Shown: one piece after another, positions 6,771-14,754 of the stretch
How positions within the stretch are numbered: the first letter of the stretch is position 1
How the letters are laid out: each line of letters opens with the position of its first letter
DNA from: Bacteroidota bacterium
GTDB taxonomy: Bacteria > Bacteroidota > Bacteroidia > Bacteroidales > Dysgonomonadaceae
Direction of reading: 5' to 3'
DNA length: 38,726 nt
NCBI GenBank assembly: GCA_023622765.1
Contig: JAMNYO010000004.1
Coordinates: forward strand, 1-38,726
Program-made: the position numbers and the translations under genes
Notes under the pieces: generated by a model
What the model saw: only the letters and a program-made list of their open reading frames with translations
Databases searched by the model: none
What the model was told of the DNA's origin: nothing

Positions 6771-8726
6771 ATGAAAAAAATAATCTCCATATCAATCAGT
6801 AGGCTTGTTGCTTTGTTACTCCTTATAACTCTTGCCTCGTGCATGAGCGATATTATTGAGGAATCACCGCAAAGCGACAAACTTACCATCCACGTGGCAT
6901 TTATAAAAAGCCCCTCACCGGCAACGACACGCTTAACTGAAAGCGGGGACTTTGACGGTACGTTTAATGAAAACAAACTGGAGAAACTGGATGTATTCTT
7001 TTATCAAGGCAACACCCTGAAGTGGAAAGCGCTCTCTGCTGATATTGACTACAACGCCCTTACAAACATCGCCACCCTGCCTATCCCGGCCGATAAACAA
7101 GCGTTGTTTGATGGAACCGTGGAATATGATGTGTACGTGGTAGCTAATAGCACAGCCAATTACACGACCATCGTGGAAGGAGGCGATAACGCCGCTGATT
7201 TGAAGAGCCTCGTGATGCAAAGCGGTGATTTCGTGACAAAAGGAGGTAGCGCCACACCGCAAAGCTCATTTTTAATGGATGGTGTCATCACAAAGACCAT
7301 CGACCTGAACGATCCCAATTTGGGAACAGTTAACCTGGAACGTGCCGCCGCGAAAATACGGCTGCGTTTAGTAAACATTACCGTACCCGGGTTTGAATGC
7401 CTTGGAAACTGCACCGCGAAATTGATGCATTTTACCGATAAAACGGCGCTAATAGCCGGTGGAAGTGCACCAACACTGGGTGCCGGGGATTGGAAATCGA
7501 CCCCAGCAATGCCACTGTCTGCAACCGCTGTAGGCGGAGGGCAAACCACCCAAACCCCGTTTTACGCCTACGCCAATAACTGGCAAGGGGCTAACAGCGG
7601 TCGGGAGAGCTATATCGATCTGACCGTCCCCTTAAGGGACACAGCAAACGACATCACGGGAAATTTCAAATACCGCATACCGCTTACCCCACAAAACCTC
7701 ACTGGCGAAGATGCCACGAACTATAAGAACGTGTTGCACCGTAACTACCTCTACGACATAGCCGTTACGATAAAGATAATAGGACGGGTTGACGAAGATC
7801 CGGAAGAAGTGACCGGCAACTATACCATTAAATCGTGGAGCGAGGAAGATATTTATATCAATGTCATGGGCGCACATTACCTCGTGGTATCGGAAACAAA
7901 TGTGACAATGCCCAATATGGCCAATTACACGCTCACGTTTAACTCTTCCGTTGCCAATGTAACCCTTGTAAATGGCTCATTAAAAGCAACCTACACATAC
8001 GTGGATTATGTAACAGGACAACCCGTTACGGCTAATGTTTCTCCCGCTCAAATGCCCACCGTTACCGTACAACCGAACGTGGCATCGGGGACGATTCAGA
8101 TAAACAGCCCCATCCCCGTTAACTACATACCAAAAGACATCGAGTTTAAAGTTACCAACGGGCAATCCGGCTTGATTGAAACAGTTATTATCAGACAACT
8201 CCCGTCGACCTATTTCACGTCGGAAGAAGGTGAAAGATCCATTTTAAGAAATCAATTGCTACCGCAACATACCAATCCCTATATGTATGCCATTACCACG
8301 TTAGCACCCTCGGGAGATGGAAATATTATCTGGGGATTTCCGCTAATCGACAATGGCAACACCGTCAACAGCCTGGAAGTGTCCAGGATGGTGTCGCCCA
8401 AGTTCATGATGGCTTCCCAATTGGGAGCTACATCTACGATGGGCTACGATGATGCTGTTGATAATTGCAATAGCTACTGGGAAGAAACCATCAAAAATGG
8501 AGTGACTGTTCGCTATGACGATTGGCGCTTACCTACCGAGGCGGAAATAAAATATATCGATGACCTGCAACATGACAGCAATAATCCACAAGGTGTAGTT
8601 ATGCGTGGAAACTATTATTGGGATGCATACAGTTTTAATGGTGCCTATGAAATGAAAGATCCTATTACTCATAGTGGTTCATCAACAAGTGCCCACGTCC
8701 GCTGTATCCGCGATATAAAAAATTGA
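6771..8726 (+). CDS. Large accessory/tip fimbrial subunit with C-terminal FGE/DUF1566-like domain
   Basis: The 651-residue lipoprotein precursor has lipobox LASC (Cys24) and an ATTRLT motif with Arg54. Residues about 35-350 are fimbrillin-like, closing with YTIKSWSEED in place of the usual PW strand. A BACON-like sandwich (about 365-480) ends in VIIRQLP. The last about 170 residues contain WRLPTEAEIKYI (Trp585), VMRGNYYWDAYSF and a HVRCIRD end, the pattern of FGE-sulfatase/DUF1566 (Fib_succ_major-type) modules, which share the C-type-lectin-like fold. That module would be surface-exposed at a pilus tip and is a candidate ligand-binding head; this is inference. Gap to the previous gene is 22 bp. 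Confidence 0.75.
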   Translation: MKKIISISISRLVALLLLITLASCMSDIIEESPQSDKLTIHVAFIKSPSPATTRLTESGDFDGTFNENKLEKLDVFFYQGNTLKWKALSADIDYNALTNIATLPIPADKQALFDGTVEYDVYVVANSTANYTTIVEGGDNAADLKSLVMQSGDFVTKGGSATPQSSFLMDGVITKTIDLNDPNLGTVNLERAAAKIRLRLVNITVPGFECLGNCTAKLMHFTDKTALIAGGSAPTLGAGDWKSTPAMPLSATAVGGGQTTQTPFYAYANNWQGANSGRESYIDLTVPLRDTANDITGNFKYRIPLTPQNLTGEDATNYKNVLHRNYLYDIAVTIKIIGRVDEDPEEVTGNYTIKSWSEEDIYINVMGAHYLVVSETNVTMPNMANYTLTFNSSVANVTLVNGSLKATYTYVDYVTGQPVTANVSPAQMPTVTVQPNVASGTIQINSPIPVNYIPKDIEFKVTNGQSGLIETVIIRQLPSTYFTSEEGERSILRNQLLPQHTNPYMYAITTLAPSGDGNIIWGFPLIDNGNTVNSLEVSRMVSPKFMMASQLGATSTMGYDDAVDNCNSYWEETIKNGVTVRYDDWRLPTEAEIKYIDDLQHDSNNPQGVVMRGNYYWDAYSFNGAYEMKDPITHSGSSTSAHVRCIRDIKN

Positions 8727-8777
8727 TACCAAAAGGGCGGTAATAAGGGGGAATGAACGATAAAAACAACACGATAT

Positions 8778-10922
8778 ATGAAAAAAATACTTTACAGTTT
8801 ATTCGGCTTACTGTTCGCCTTGACGGGTTGCATGCAAGACAACCTGTTACAGCTAGAGCCTGTCGCGCCTGAAAACGGTGAGGTAACGGTAAAGTTCACG
8901 GCTTCCATACCGGAATTTAAGACCGTGCAAACTCGCGGCAATGGCGGAGTAAACGACCTGTGGCTATTGGTGTTCGACCAAAACCTGAACTTCCTTGTAA
9001 GGGAGAAGGCTATATTAGAAAATCAAACAGATACCGGTGGAGAGTTTACGGTAACACTGCCGGCTTCCGGTTACAAACGCTACATTCACTTTGTCAGCAA
9101 TTACGACTGGACGGGATTTAACGACCTCGATATGCTGGGATACAACGTGAACGCGATTATGAACTTATTTGTCACTCAAAATCCCGGGTTTTGGACGATG
9201 GTAGAATTGCCAAACGGCATTAACACCACCTGTTTTACCGGGCCCGGCGCACCGGCGATAGAATTACTGCGCAACCAGGCAAAAATCAGCGTGACCGAGA
9301 CGGCAGATAATTTCGTACTCGAGGGCTTTACTATTCACAAAGCGCCGGAGAAGGGAACAATGGCCCCGTTTAATACTGCCACCGCCACTTTCGAGATAGG
9401 TGTCATTACTGAGCCGGTAGGCGTGACGCTTCTTAATGCGCAGGCGGGAGAAGTTAACATGAACGAAAAGTTTTTGTTTGAACGCAAAAACCAAAATGCC
9501 ACGGTGATAACTACAGTAATAGTAAAAGGTAATTATAACGGTAACCCCTATTTCTACAAAATTGACCTGATTAATGACCAAAAAGTACGCTACGATATTG
9601 AACGTAACTACCATTACAAGGTAGATATCACGAATGTTAGCAAAGAGGGATACACCAACTTTTCCGACGCTTTGGAGGGTGCTTCGCACAACAACACGGC
9701 CCTTGACCCCATTATTGAAAAATACCCGATGCTTTCGGACGGAACCCGAAAGTTGCAGGTGGAGAGAACGCTGGTTGTTATTAACGAACCCAACAAAACG
9801 TTCAACGTGTGGTACAAGTTTTTCCCCGATATCGTGAATAACCCGACAACGGTGAACAACGACGGCGTTTCGGTAACCATTATGAGCAACGAAGGCGCAT
9901 TGAGTAGTGCCCCCGCTGATTTCAGTTTTGACAATGCTACCGGTATCATCACTGCTAAAAGCGCTGCAACCGTGCCAACCGATCCCGCGCAAGCGCAAAT
10001 CAAGGTGGAAAAAGGCGAATTGGTACGTATTATCCGGGTGGTGCTTCGCCCGCCCTTCTCCTTTAACCCGGTAACCATTAACAACCTGAATCCCGCCGCA
10101 TTATTAGCTTATCAGGGATTTAACTCCACCCTGCGATTTTTCATTCCCGACGATTTCCCGGACGAGTTGTTCCCGTTACCAGTAAATATTTACACCCAAG
10201 GATTATACGCGGCCGAGGCCGGTTTACAGCTGTGTGTGGATCCGGGAGGCATAATCCGGTACGTTTACACGGCAACTGCTACAGGACTGCAGGATGTTGA
10301 GTTTAAAACAAACCAATCCTATCTGGCGGAAACCGTGAAATTGGAAGCCGACTACTTTTCTGATGCAACGGTGAACTATACTCGACCGATTGGTGATATC
10401 TCTTACGGGAGCAACACGCCGATACCCGCTGATGCCACCACCGTATCGGCTTCGGTTGGCTCACTAAACATGGCTGCACTCGGGAAATACACCTATAATT
10501 CAGGGGGTGCCGCTAGCAGTACGCCGGTCACCGTGACCTATGACAGATGGATATCCCAGGGATATACTGAAAGATACGCTATAACAACTACCGTGGGACA
10601 GTTGCAGAATCACGTGACGCTGAACCTGCCAATGACATACCACCTTTTCAATGGTACTTTGAGATGGTATAGGAGTGGTATCACTAATGGAGACATTCCG
10701 GCAAGTGCAACCGTAACACTTAATCCCAATAATATAGGCACATTCGCTCATCCCACCGACGGACGTTACACGTATGAGGTGCCCGTATCGGCCAATATGA
10801 ACACTTCGATTACCTTTACTTTCGTTCATACGGGAGGATGGCCCAGTGGTGGGACTTATTCTGTATCCCGCACATTGAACAATTTAATATCGAATTATAA
10901 CTTAAGGTTAGACCGACAATAA
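8778..10922 (+). CDS. Terminal fimbrial subunit, probable tip protein
   Basis: The 714-residue lipoprotein precursor has lipobox LTGC (Cys18) and a VQTRGN motif with Arg53. The N-terminal about 280 residues follow the fimbrillin plan (VNDLWLLVFDQNLNF, RYIHFVSNYDW, LRNQAKISV, RNYHYKVDITNV). The rest is a series of beta-sandwich segments rich in Thr/Asn with no recognisable catalytic motif. It lacks a PW-type donor strand at the end of its fimbrillin part and at its C-terminus, as expected of a subunit that only accepts a strand and so caps the growing end. It is last in the operon, followed 44 bp later by a strong terminator. DUF4906-like architecture is possible but not certain. Confidence 0.7.
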   Translation: MKKILYSLFGLLFALTGCMQDNLLQLEPVAPENGEVTVKFTASIPEFKTVQTRGNGGVNDLWLLVFDQNLNFLVREKAILENQTDTGGEFTVTLPASGYKRYIHFVSNYDWTGFNDLDMLGYNVNAIMNLFVTQNPGFWTMVELPNGINTTCFTGPGAPAIELLRNQAKISVTETADNFVLEGFTIHKAPEKGTMAPFNTATATFEIGVITEPVGVTLLNAQAGEVNMNEKFLFERKNQNATVITTVIVKGNYNGNPYFYKIDLINDQKVRYDIERNYHYKVDITNVSKEGYTNFSDALEGASHNNTALDPIIEKYPMLSDGTRKLQVERTLVVINEPNKTFNVWYKFFPDIVNNPTTVNNDGVSVTIMSNEGALSSAPADFSFDNATGIITAKSAATVPTDPAQAQIKVEKGELVRIIRVVLRPPFSFNPVTINNLNPAALLAYQGFNSTLRFFIPDDFPDELFPLPVNIYTQGLYAAEAGLQLCVDPGGIIRYVYTATATGLQDVEFKTNQSYLAETVKLEADYFSDATVNYTRPIGDISYGSNTPIPADATTVSASVGSLNMAALGKYTYNSGGAASSTPVTVTYDRWISQGYTERYAITTTVGQLQNHVTLNLPMTYHLFNGTLRWYRSGITNGDIPASATVTLNPNNIGTFAHPTDGRYTYEVPVSANMNTSITFTFVHTGGWPSGGTYSVSRTLNNLISNYNLRLDRQ

Positions 10923-10966
10923 AACGACACTGTAAAAACGACTCAGTAAAAGTTTACCGTGAATGA

Positions 10967-11007
10967 AATCCGTAAGGCATAGCTTATCCCGCCTTACGGA
11001 TTTTTTT
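10967..11007 (+). terminator. Rho-independent terminator of the fimbrial operon
   Basis: A perfect 12-bp stem (AATCCGTAAGGC 10967-10978 with GCCTTACGGATT 10991-11002), a 12-base loop, and a T tract 11001-11007. It lies 44 bp after the last subunit gene. Confidence 0.95.
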
Positions 11008-11249
11008 GCTTTTCACCCAAGCGATATCTGTTAGCTTTTTCAACTTAAATGCACAACACCTTGGCGTTATACTCGATTCCGCTACGCATGAACAACAAAT
11101 ATAATGCAAATCACCCCCGATAAGGTTCTTGGCAATATTTAAGTAAGAAGCTTCTTGCTAAGAAAGTTGTTATTAATAAGGTTTTTACAAACCTGATTGG
11201 GTTAAGTATATTCGCGAGAGATTCACGAGGTGCAAAACCTCTTTTGCTC
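11008..11249. other. Intergenic space between convergent genes
   Basis: No gene seen. It contains a perfect 12-bp palindrome AAGAAGCTTCTT (11145-11156, weakly extendable to 11142-11159) and a small hairpin GAGGT 11227-11231 with ACCTC 11237-11241 followed by TTTT on the + strand. Neither is a convincing terminator for the minus-strand gene. Confidence 0.5.
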
Positions 11250-11876
11250 CTACAGGTTCGATTTAACCCAGTCGAGCATGGTTCGCTCCTTGGCTGTGGC
11301 ATCCCGCTCAATCCGGTCGCACTTCTCGGTGAGCGTGGTGAAGAACGCCCTGTCCTTTAAGCCGGAAATATTGATACGCACGTTCAGCAGCGCCCCCATG
11401 ATTGCCGCCCGGCAAGCCATGATGCTCACCATGCCGTCGGTCACTGCGTTCCGGTTGCCCTTCTGCACCACCTCGATGATGGTGTCCATCATGCCCAGGC
11501 CCTTTTCCGCCACCTCCATGGGAACCAGCGAGGCATGCTTCATCGCGTTCTGAATGGCCTCTGAACGAACCGCTATCTCCTTGTCGCTCTCCTTGGGCAT
11601 CTTGTAGGCCTCCATCACCAAGCTGTAAGACTCCGCGTCGCGATCGATATTCTCCACGAAGAAATCGATGTTCTCTTCCATCTCCTGAATAATCTCCCGC
11701 ATACGCCCCTCTACAGTGGCGTGCCCTTTTTTCCCAATGGTGAGGTTGGCTACCATGCATGTCAATGCCGAGGCGATGGCCCCGCTGAACGCCGAAGCGC
11801 TTCCCCCACCGGGTACCGGATCCCCGGAAGCGGTCTTTTCAAGGTACTCCTTGATGGTCAAGTCCTGTAGTTTCAT
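11250..11876 (-). CDS. Cyclodeaminase/cyclohydrolase family protein (FTCD_C-like)
   Basis: The 208-residue all-helical protein begins MKLQDLTIKEYLEKTASGDP followed by VPGGGSASAFSGAIASAL, the signature of the formiminotransferase-cyclodeaminase C-terminal/methenyl-THF cyclohydrolase family. Members act on 5-formimino-THF or 5,10-methenyl-THF in one-carbon and histidine breakdown metabolism. I chose ATG 11876 rather than an upstream in-frame ATG because the family motif begins right there and a -7-like element lies at 11942-11949. It stands alone here, without hutG/ftcD neighbours, so the exact reaction (deaminase or hydrolase) is open. Confidence 0.88.
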   Translation of the reverse strand: MKLQDLTIKEYLEKTASGDPVPGGGSASAFSGAIASALTCMVANLTIGKKGHATVEGRMREIIQEMEENIDFFVENIDRDAESYSLVMEAYKMPKESDKEIAVRSEAIQNAMKHASLVPMEVAEKGLGMMDTIIEVVQKGNRNAVTDGMVSIMACRAAIMGALLNVRINISGLKDRAFFTTLTEKCDRIERDATAKERTMLDWVKSNL

Positions 11877-11941
11877 ACGATTATTTAATTGTTTAATTAT
11901 TCCTTTTTTAGTCCATGAGCAACACATCACGAATCACGATG

Positions 11942-11949
11942 CAAAAATA
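11942..11949 (-). promoter_or_regulatory. Candidate -7 element TATTTTTG for the cyclodeaminase gene
   Basis: On the minus strand TATTTTTG fits TAnnTTTG. Its start-point would give a leader of about 60 nt before ATG 11876. No clear -33 element was found. Confidence 0.4.
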
Positions 11950-12157
11950 ATAAAAAAACGCGTATTTCTTTATCGTGTTGAATGCTAACTATTTCTTTAC
12001 AACCATTTTTAAAAAAAGGAGCTGAAATGGCTCGACAGGCAAAAAAGACTTGTATCCTATCAGCAGTTATCAAATAACAGCCCACCTTTCAAATGCAATT
12101 TTTGCAAAACACTGCATCTTTTTCATTAATTATCCATCGATTTACAATTTTGTTCCT

Positions 12158-12165
12158 TATATTTG
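12158..12165 (+). promoter_or_regulatory. Candidate -7 element TATATTTG for the RloA-like gene
   Basis: Exact fit to TAnnTTTG, 28 bp before ATG 12194. The -33 region is not recognisable, so confidence is moderate. Confidence 0.45.
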
Positions 12166-12193
12166 CAAATGAATTACAAATAACAAAACTAAA

Positions 12194-13498
12194 ATGATTA
12201 TACATTTTTCAATTAAAAATTTCGGGTCTATCAAGGACGAACAAACCTTGTCGTTCGAAGCGACAAATAAAACTCACCTTGAAGAGGCCTATATAGTTAA
12301 GCAAGGGAGAAGGCGCTTGCTAAAGATAGCTTTGTTGTACGGAGCTAACGCTTCGGGCAAAACAACCGTGCTGAAAGCATTGGATTTCCTGAGAGTTCTT
12401 GTTTTACAACCCCTAAACAAGAAAAGCGATGTTCTCGACTTTGAACCCTTTCTGTTTGTAGACGATCCACTAAAAGAAAATTCTAAGATTTCAATAGAGT
12501 TTATACAAAACGGAAAAAGATACAATTATAAGGTAGTTTTTTCGAAACAGGCTGTTATTAACGAGGAATTGACTTTTTGGAATTCATACAAAGCAAATAT
12601 CTATAAAAGATATACTGACACATCAAAGCAATTAAGCGAAATAGAATTTGGAAGTACCATAAGCGTTGACAGCCTAACCAAAAAGGCGCTTGAAACAAAT
12701 ACGCTTTGGAATAACACCGTGTTGGGGGGATTCCTTAAAACTAATATAAACATTAAGGAGCTTAAAGAGGTTGTCGACTGGTTTGAATCAACATTGATGA
12801 CCACAGTGCAAAACAACTCGATTCTCACGATATTTGCAAGCGATCTTGTTGAAAAAAAGCGCATTACAAATACGGATATTGTGAACATAATAAAACGAGC
12901 CGATTCAAACATTTCTGATATTATCGTAGAGGATGAAGAGGTTAATTTACGTGAATATTTAGATGAGCCTTTTCACATTGTTAGAAAAAAAAGAAGTAAT
13001 AACGAAATTATCAATTCCGAAAAATTCTCTGACAAGTTTATGCGTAGGAACATTGCATTTGAACATTCGGTAGAAAATAAAAACTATAGACTCCCTTTCG
13101 AACTGGAATCAAGTGGCACGCAAAGATTTTACGGTTTGGCAGGAATATTGGCATTGTTGATTAGAGAATCAGTGATTTTACCCATTGATGAACTTGAGGC
13201 TTCGTTGCATCCCGATTTATACAAATACTTCATTCTCACCTTTCTTCTCAACACTAACGGGTCACAACTAATTGCAACAACGCATAACAGGGAAATATTG
13301 AATGATAGGGACCTGTTTAGAGACGATGCTATTTGGTTTACGAACAAAGATGATACTGGTAGTACCGAACTATACTCATTAGCGGACTTTGACAGTTCGG
13401 TAATTCGCAATACGAGCAACGTACTAAATGCTTACAAAACGGGTAAACTGGGCGCAATACCCTACCCGGGCGACTATTACTTGAACTTGACACCATGA
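12194..13498 (+). CDS. RloA/AbiLi-like AAA ATPase (AAA_15/AAA_21 type)
   Basis: The 434-residue protein starts with an SMC/ABC-like N-lobe (MIIHFSIKNFGSIKDEQTL) and has Walker A GANASGKTT (about 50-58), an ESSGTQRFYGL signature-like segment (about 305-316), Walker B VILPIDELEASLHP with Asp332-Glu333, and a H-loop IATTHNREIL. This is the RloA/AAA_15 pattern of ATPases paired with a TOPRIM-type partner in anti-phage systems such as AbiL. The partner gene overlaps its stop by 4 bp (ATGA) but is truncated. Base composition is clearly more AT-rich than the flanking cutC and cyclodeaminase genes, suggesting horizontal acquisition. The ATPase itself looks complete. Confidence 0.85.
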   Translation: MIIHFSIKNFGSIKDEQTLSFEATNKTHLEEAYIVKQGRRRLLKIALLYGANASGKTTVLKALDFLRVLVLQPLNKKSDVLDFEPFLFVDDPLKENSKISIEFIQNGKRYNYKVVFSKQAVINEELTFWNSYKANIYKRYTDTSKQLSEIEFGSTISVDSLTKKALETNTLWNNTVLGGFLKTNINIKELKEVVDWFESTLMTTVQNNSILTIFASDLVEKKRITNTDIVNIIKRADSNISDIIVEDEEVNLREYLDEPFHIVRKKRSNNEIINSEKFSDKFMRRNIAFEHSVENKNYRLPFELESSGTQRFYGLAGILALLIRESVILPIDELEASLHPDLYKYFILTFLLNTNGSQLIATTHNREILNDRDLFRDDAIWFTNKDDTGSTELYSLADFDSSVIRNTSNVLNAYKTGKLGAIPYPGDYYLNLTP

Positions 13499-13698
13499 GA
13501 GAAAGAAGAAAAATAAAGCAGAGAAAAACTACACCCACTTTTGCATTCGTCGTAGAGGGTAAAACAGAGCTATCGTATCTCAATATGCTTAAACGTAATG
13601 CAAAGAAAATCAACATGAATATAAAACCAGAGATACCTCAGAAGAAAAAAATTTCAGATCAATTCTCTTTAGTGAAAAAATTAATACATGAAGAATGA
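13495..13698 (+). pseudogene. rloB: Truncated RloB-like (TOPRIM-type) partner of the RloA-like ATPase
   Basis: Only 67 residues remain. They begin RERRKIKQRKTTPTFAFVVE and continue GKTELSYLNML, the RloB-family start whose VVEGKTE segment is the conserved glutamate motif of TOPRIM-like nucleases. Family proteins are roughly 200 residues and carry the acidic metal-binding residues later; here the frame ends at TGA 13696-13698 before any of these, and no continuation is visible in other frames downstream. So the effector is almost certainly inactive, while the ATPase is intact. It could alternatively be a short regulatory remnant, but I consider that unlikely. Confidence 0.75.
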
Positions 13699-13717
13699 GA
13701 AGGGGAACTTCCCCACT

Positions 13718-13749
13718 TTTGCATTTTTGCCCTGAACTGCTTATCTTTA
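13718..13749 (+). promoter_or_regulatory. Promoter of cutC
   Basis: TTTG at 13718-13721 and TATCTTTA at 13742-13749 are separated by 20 bp, matching the Bacteroidota -33/-7 layout (one mismatch in the last base). Transcription would begin near 13756, about 88 nt before ATG 13844. Confidence 0.65.
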
Positions 13750-13843
13750 CGTGATTTTTGACGGTGAACGCCCTGTTTTTCACACGTACCGCGAAAGGGA
13801 GTGATTAGGGTTCATCCATTATTGACCCTGAATTTCGTTTTTC

Positions 13844-14623
13844 ATGAACATGACCAAGGAGAGACCAAATTATAAGCTGGAGATTTGTGCCAACTCGGTG
13901 GTCAGCTGCCTGGCCGCCCAGGAGGGGGGCGCCTACCGCGTGGAGCTGTGCGCAGGGATCCCAGAGGGGGGTACCACCCCATCGCACGGCGAGATAGCCT
14001 TGGCACGCGAGCTGTTGAAGATCCGACTTAACGTGATCATCCGTCCTCGCGGGGGCGATTTCTTGTACTCCGACCTGGAACACCGCGTGATGCTGAGAGA
14101 TATCGAAACGGCACGCGCATTGGGAGTGGACGGCATCGTGATCGGCTGCCTCACGCCGGAGGGGGAGGTGGATATGGCCAGGAACCGGGAACTGATAGAG
14201 GCGGCCGGGGAGATGAGCGTTACCTTCCACCGGGCATTCGACATGTGCCGCGACCCGCTTGATAGCTTGGAAAGGATTATCGAGCTGGGATGCGACCGTA
14301 TCCTCACTTCCGGGCAGGAGCCCAAGGCAGAACAAGGGGTGCCACTATTGAAAAAACTGGTGGAGCAGGCGGAAGAACGAATCATCATCATGCCCGGGAG
14401 CGGGATCAACTACCGGAACATTGCCGCGATCGCCCGTGAAAGCGGTGCCGAAGAGTTTCACCTCTCGGCACGCGAACCGGTGGAAAGCGGGATGACCTAC
14501 CGCAACCCACGGGTGAAAATGGGGGGAACCGCTATCGTGATCAATGAATACGAGCAGATGATTACCCAGGCCAGGCTGGTGAAAAATGCCTCCGAGGCAC
14601 TGGAACAGCTTATTCGTGGTTAA
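13844..14623 (+). CDS. cutC: CutC family protein
   Basis: The 259-residue TIM-barrel protein has the typical CutC start KLEICANSVVSCLAAQEGGA, RVELCAGIPEGGTTPS, then VIIRPRGGDFLYS, VTFHRAFDM, LTSGQEP and IMPGSGINYRN. CutC was named for copper homeostasis in E. coli, but its catalytic role remains uncertain. The next gene is 131 bp downstream and has its own -7-like element, so cutC is probably monocistronic. ATG 13844 is followed two codons later by another ATG (13850), either of which could be used. Confidence 0.92.
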   Translation: MNMTKERPNYKLEICANSVVSCLAAQEGGAYRVELCAGIPEGGTTPSHGEIALARELLKIRLNVIIRPRGGDFLYSDLEHRVMLRDIETARALGVDGIVIGCLTPEGEVDMARNRELIEAAGEMSVTFHRAFDMCRDPLDSLERIIELGCDRILTSGQEPKAEQGVPLLKKLVEQAEERIIIMPGSGINYRNIAAIARESGAEEFHLSAREPVESGMTYRNPRVKMGGTAIVINEYEQMITQARLVKNASEALEQLIRG

Positions 14624-14652
14624 AAAAATAGCATGCGCATCGCTTTTATCGT

Positions 14653-14660
14653 TATTTTTG
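14653..14660 (+). promoter_or_regulatory. Candidate -7 element TATTTTTG for the GH20 gene
   Basis: Fits TAnnTTTG, about 95 bp before ATG 14755; no clear -33 element at the expected distance. Confidence 0.4.
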
Positions 14661-14754
14661 TAAGTAGATTAATGCGCTCGAAATATGTGTGCGAAACGAA
14701 CTCTAAATAGAGCATTTTGGAAATTCAATTATACAATCACAAAAAACAGAGAAT

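Larger units (their letters stand above)
11877..12193. other. Divergent intergenic region
   Basis: 317 bp between the cyclodeaminase (-) and the RloA-like gene (+). It carries a -7-like element for each side (11942-11949 on -, 12158-12165 on +) and a 16-codon frame at 12027-12077 with a good Shine-Dalgarno site but no known relative. No dyad of note was seen. Confidence 0.5.

Noticed and set aside
11145-11156. Palindrome AAGAAGCTTCTT as a regulator site
   Set aside because: It lies between two convergent gene ends with no promoter nearby; probably chance.
11227-11245. Terminator near the end of the cyclodeaminase gene
   Set aside because: The 5-bp stem is followed by T only on the + strand, the wrong side for the minus-strand gene.
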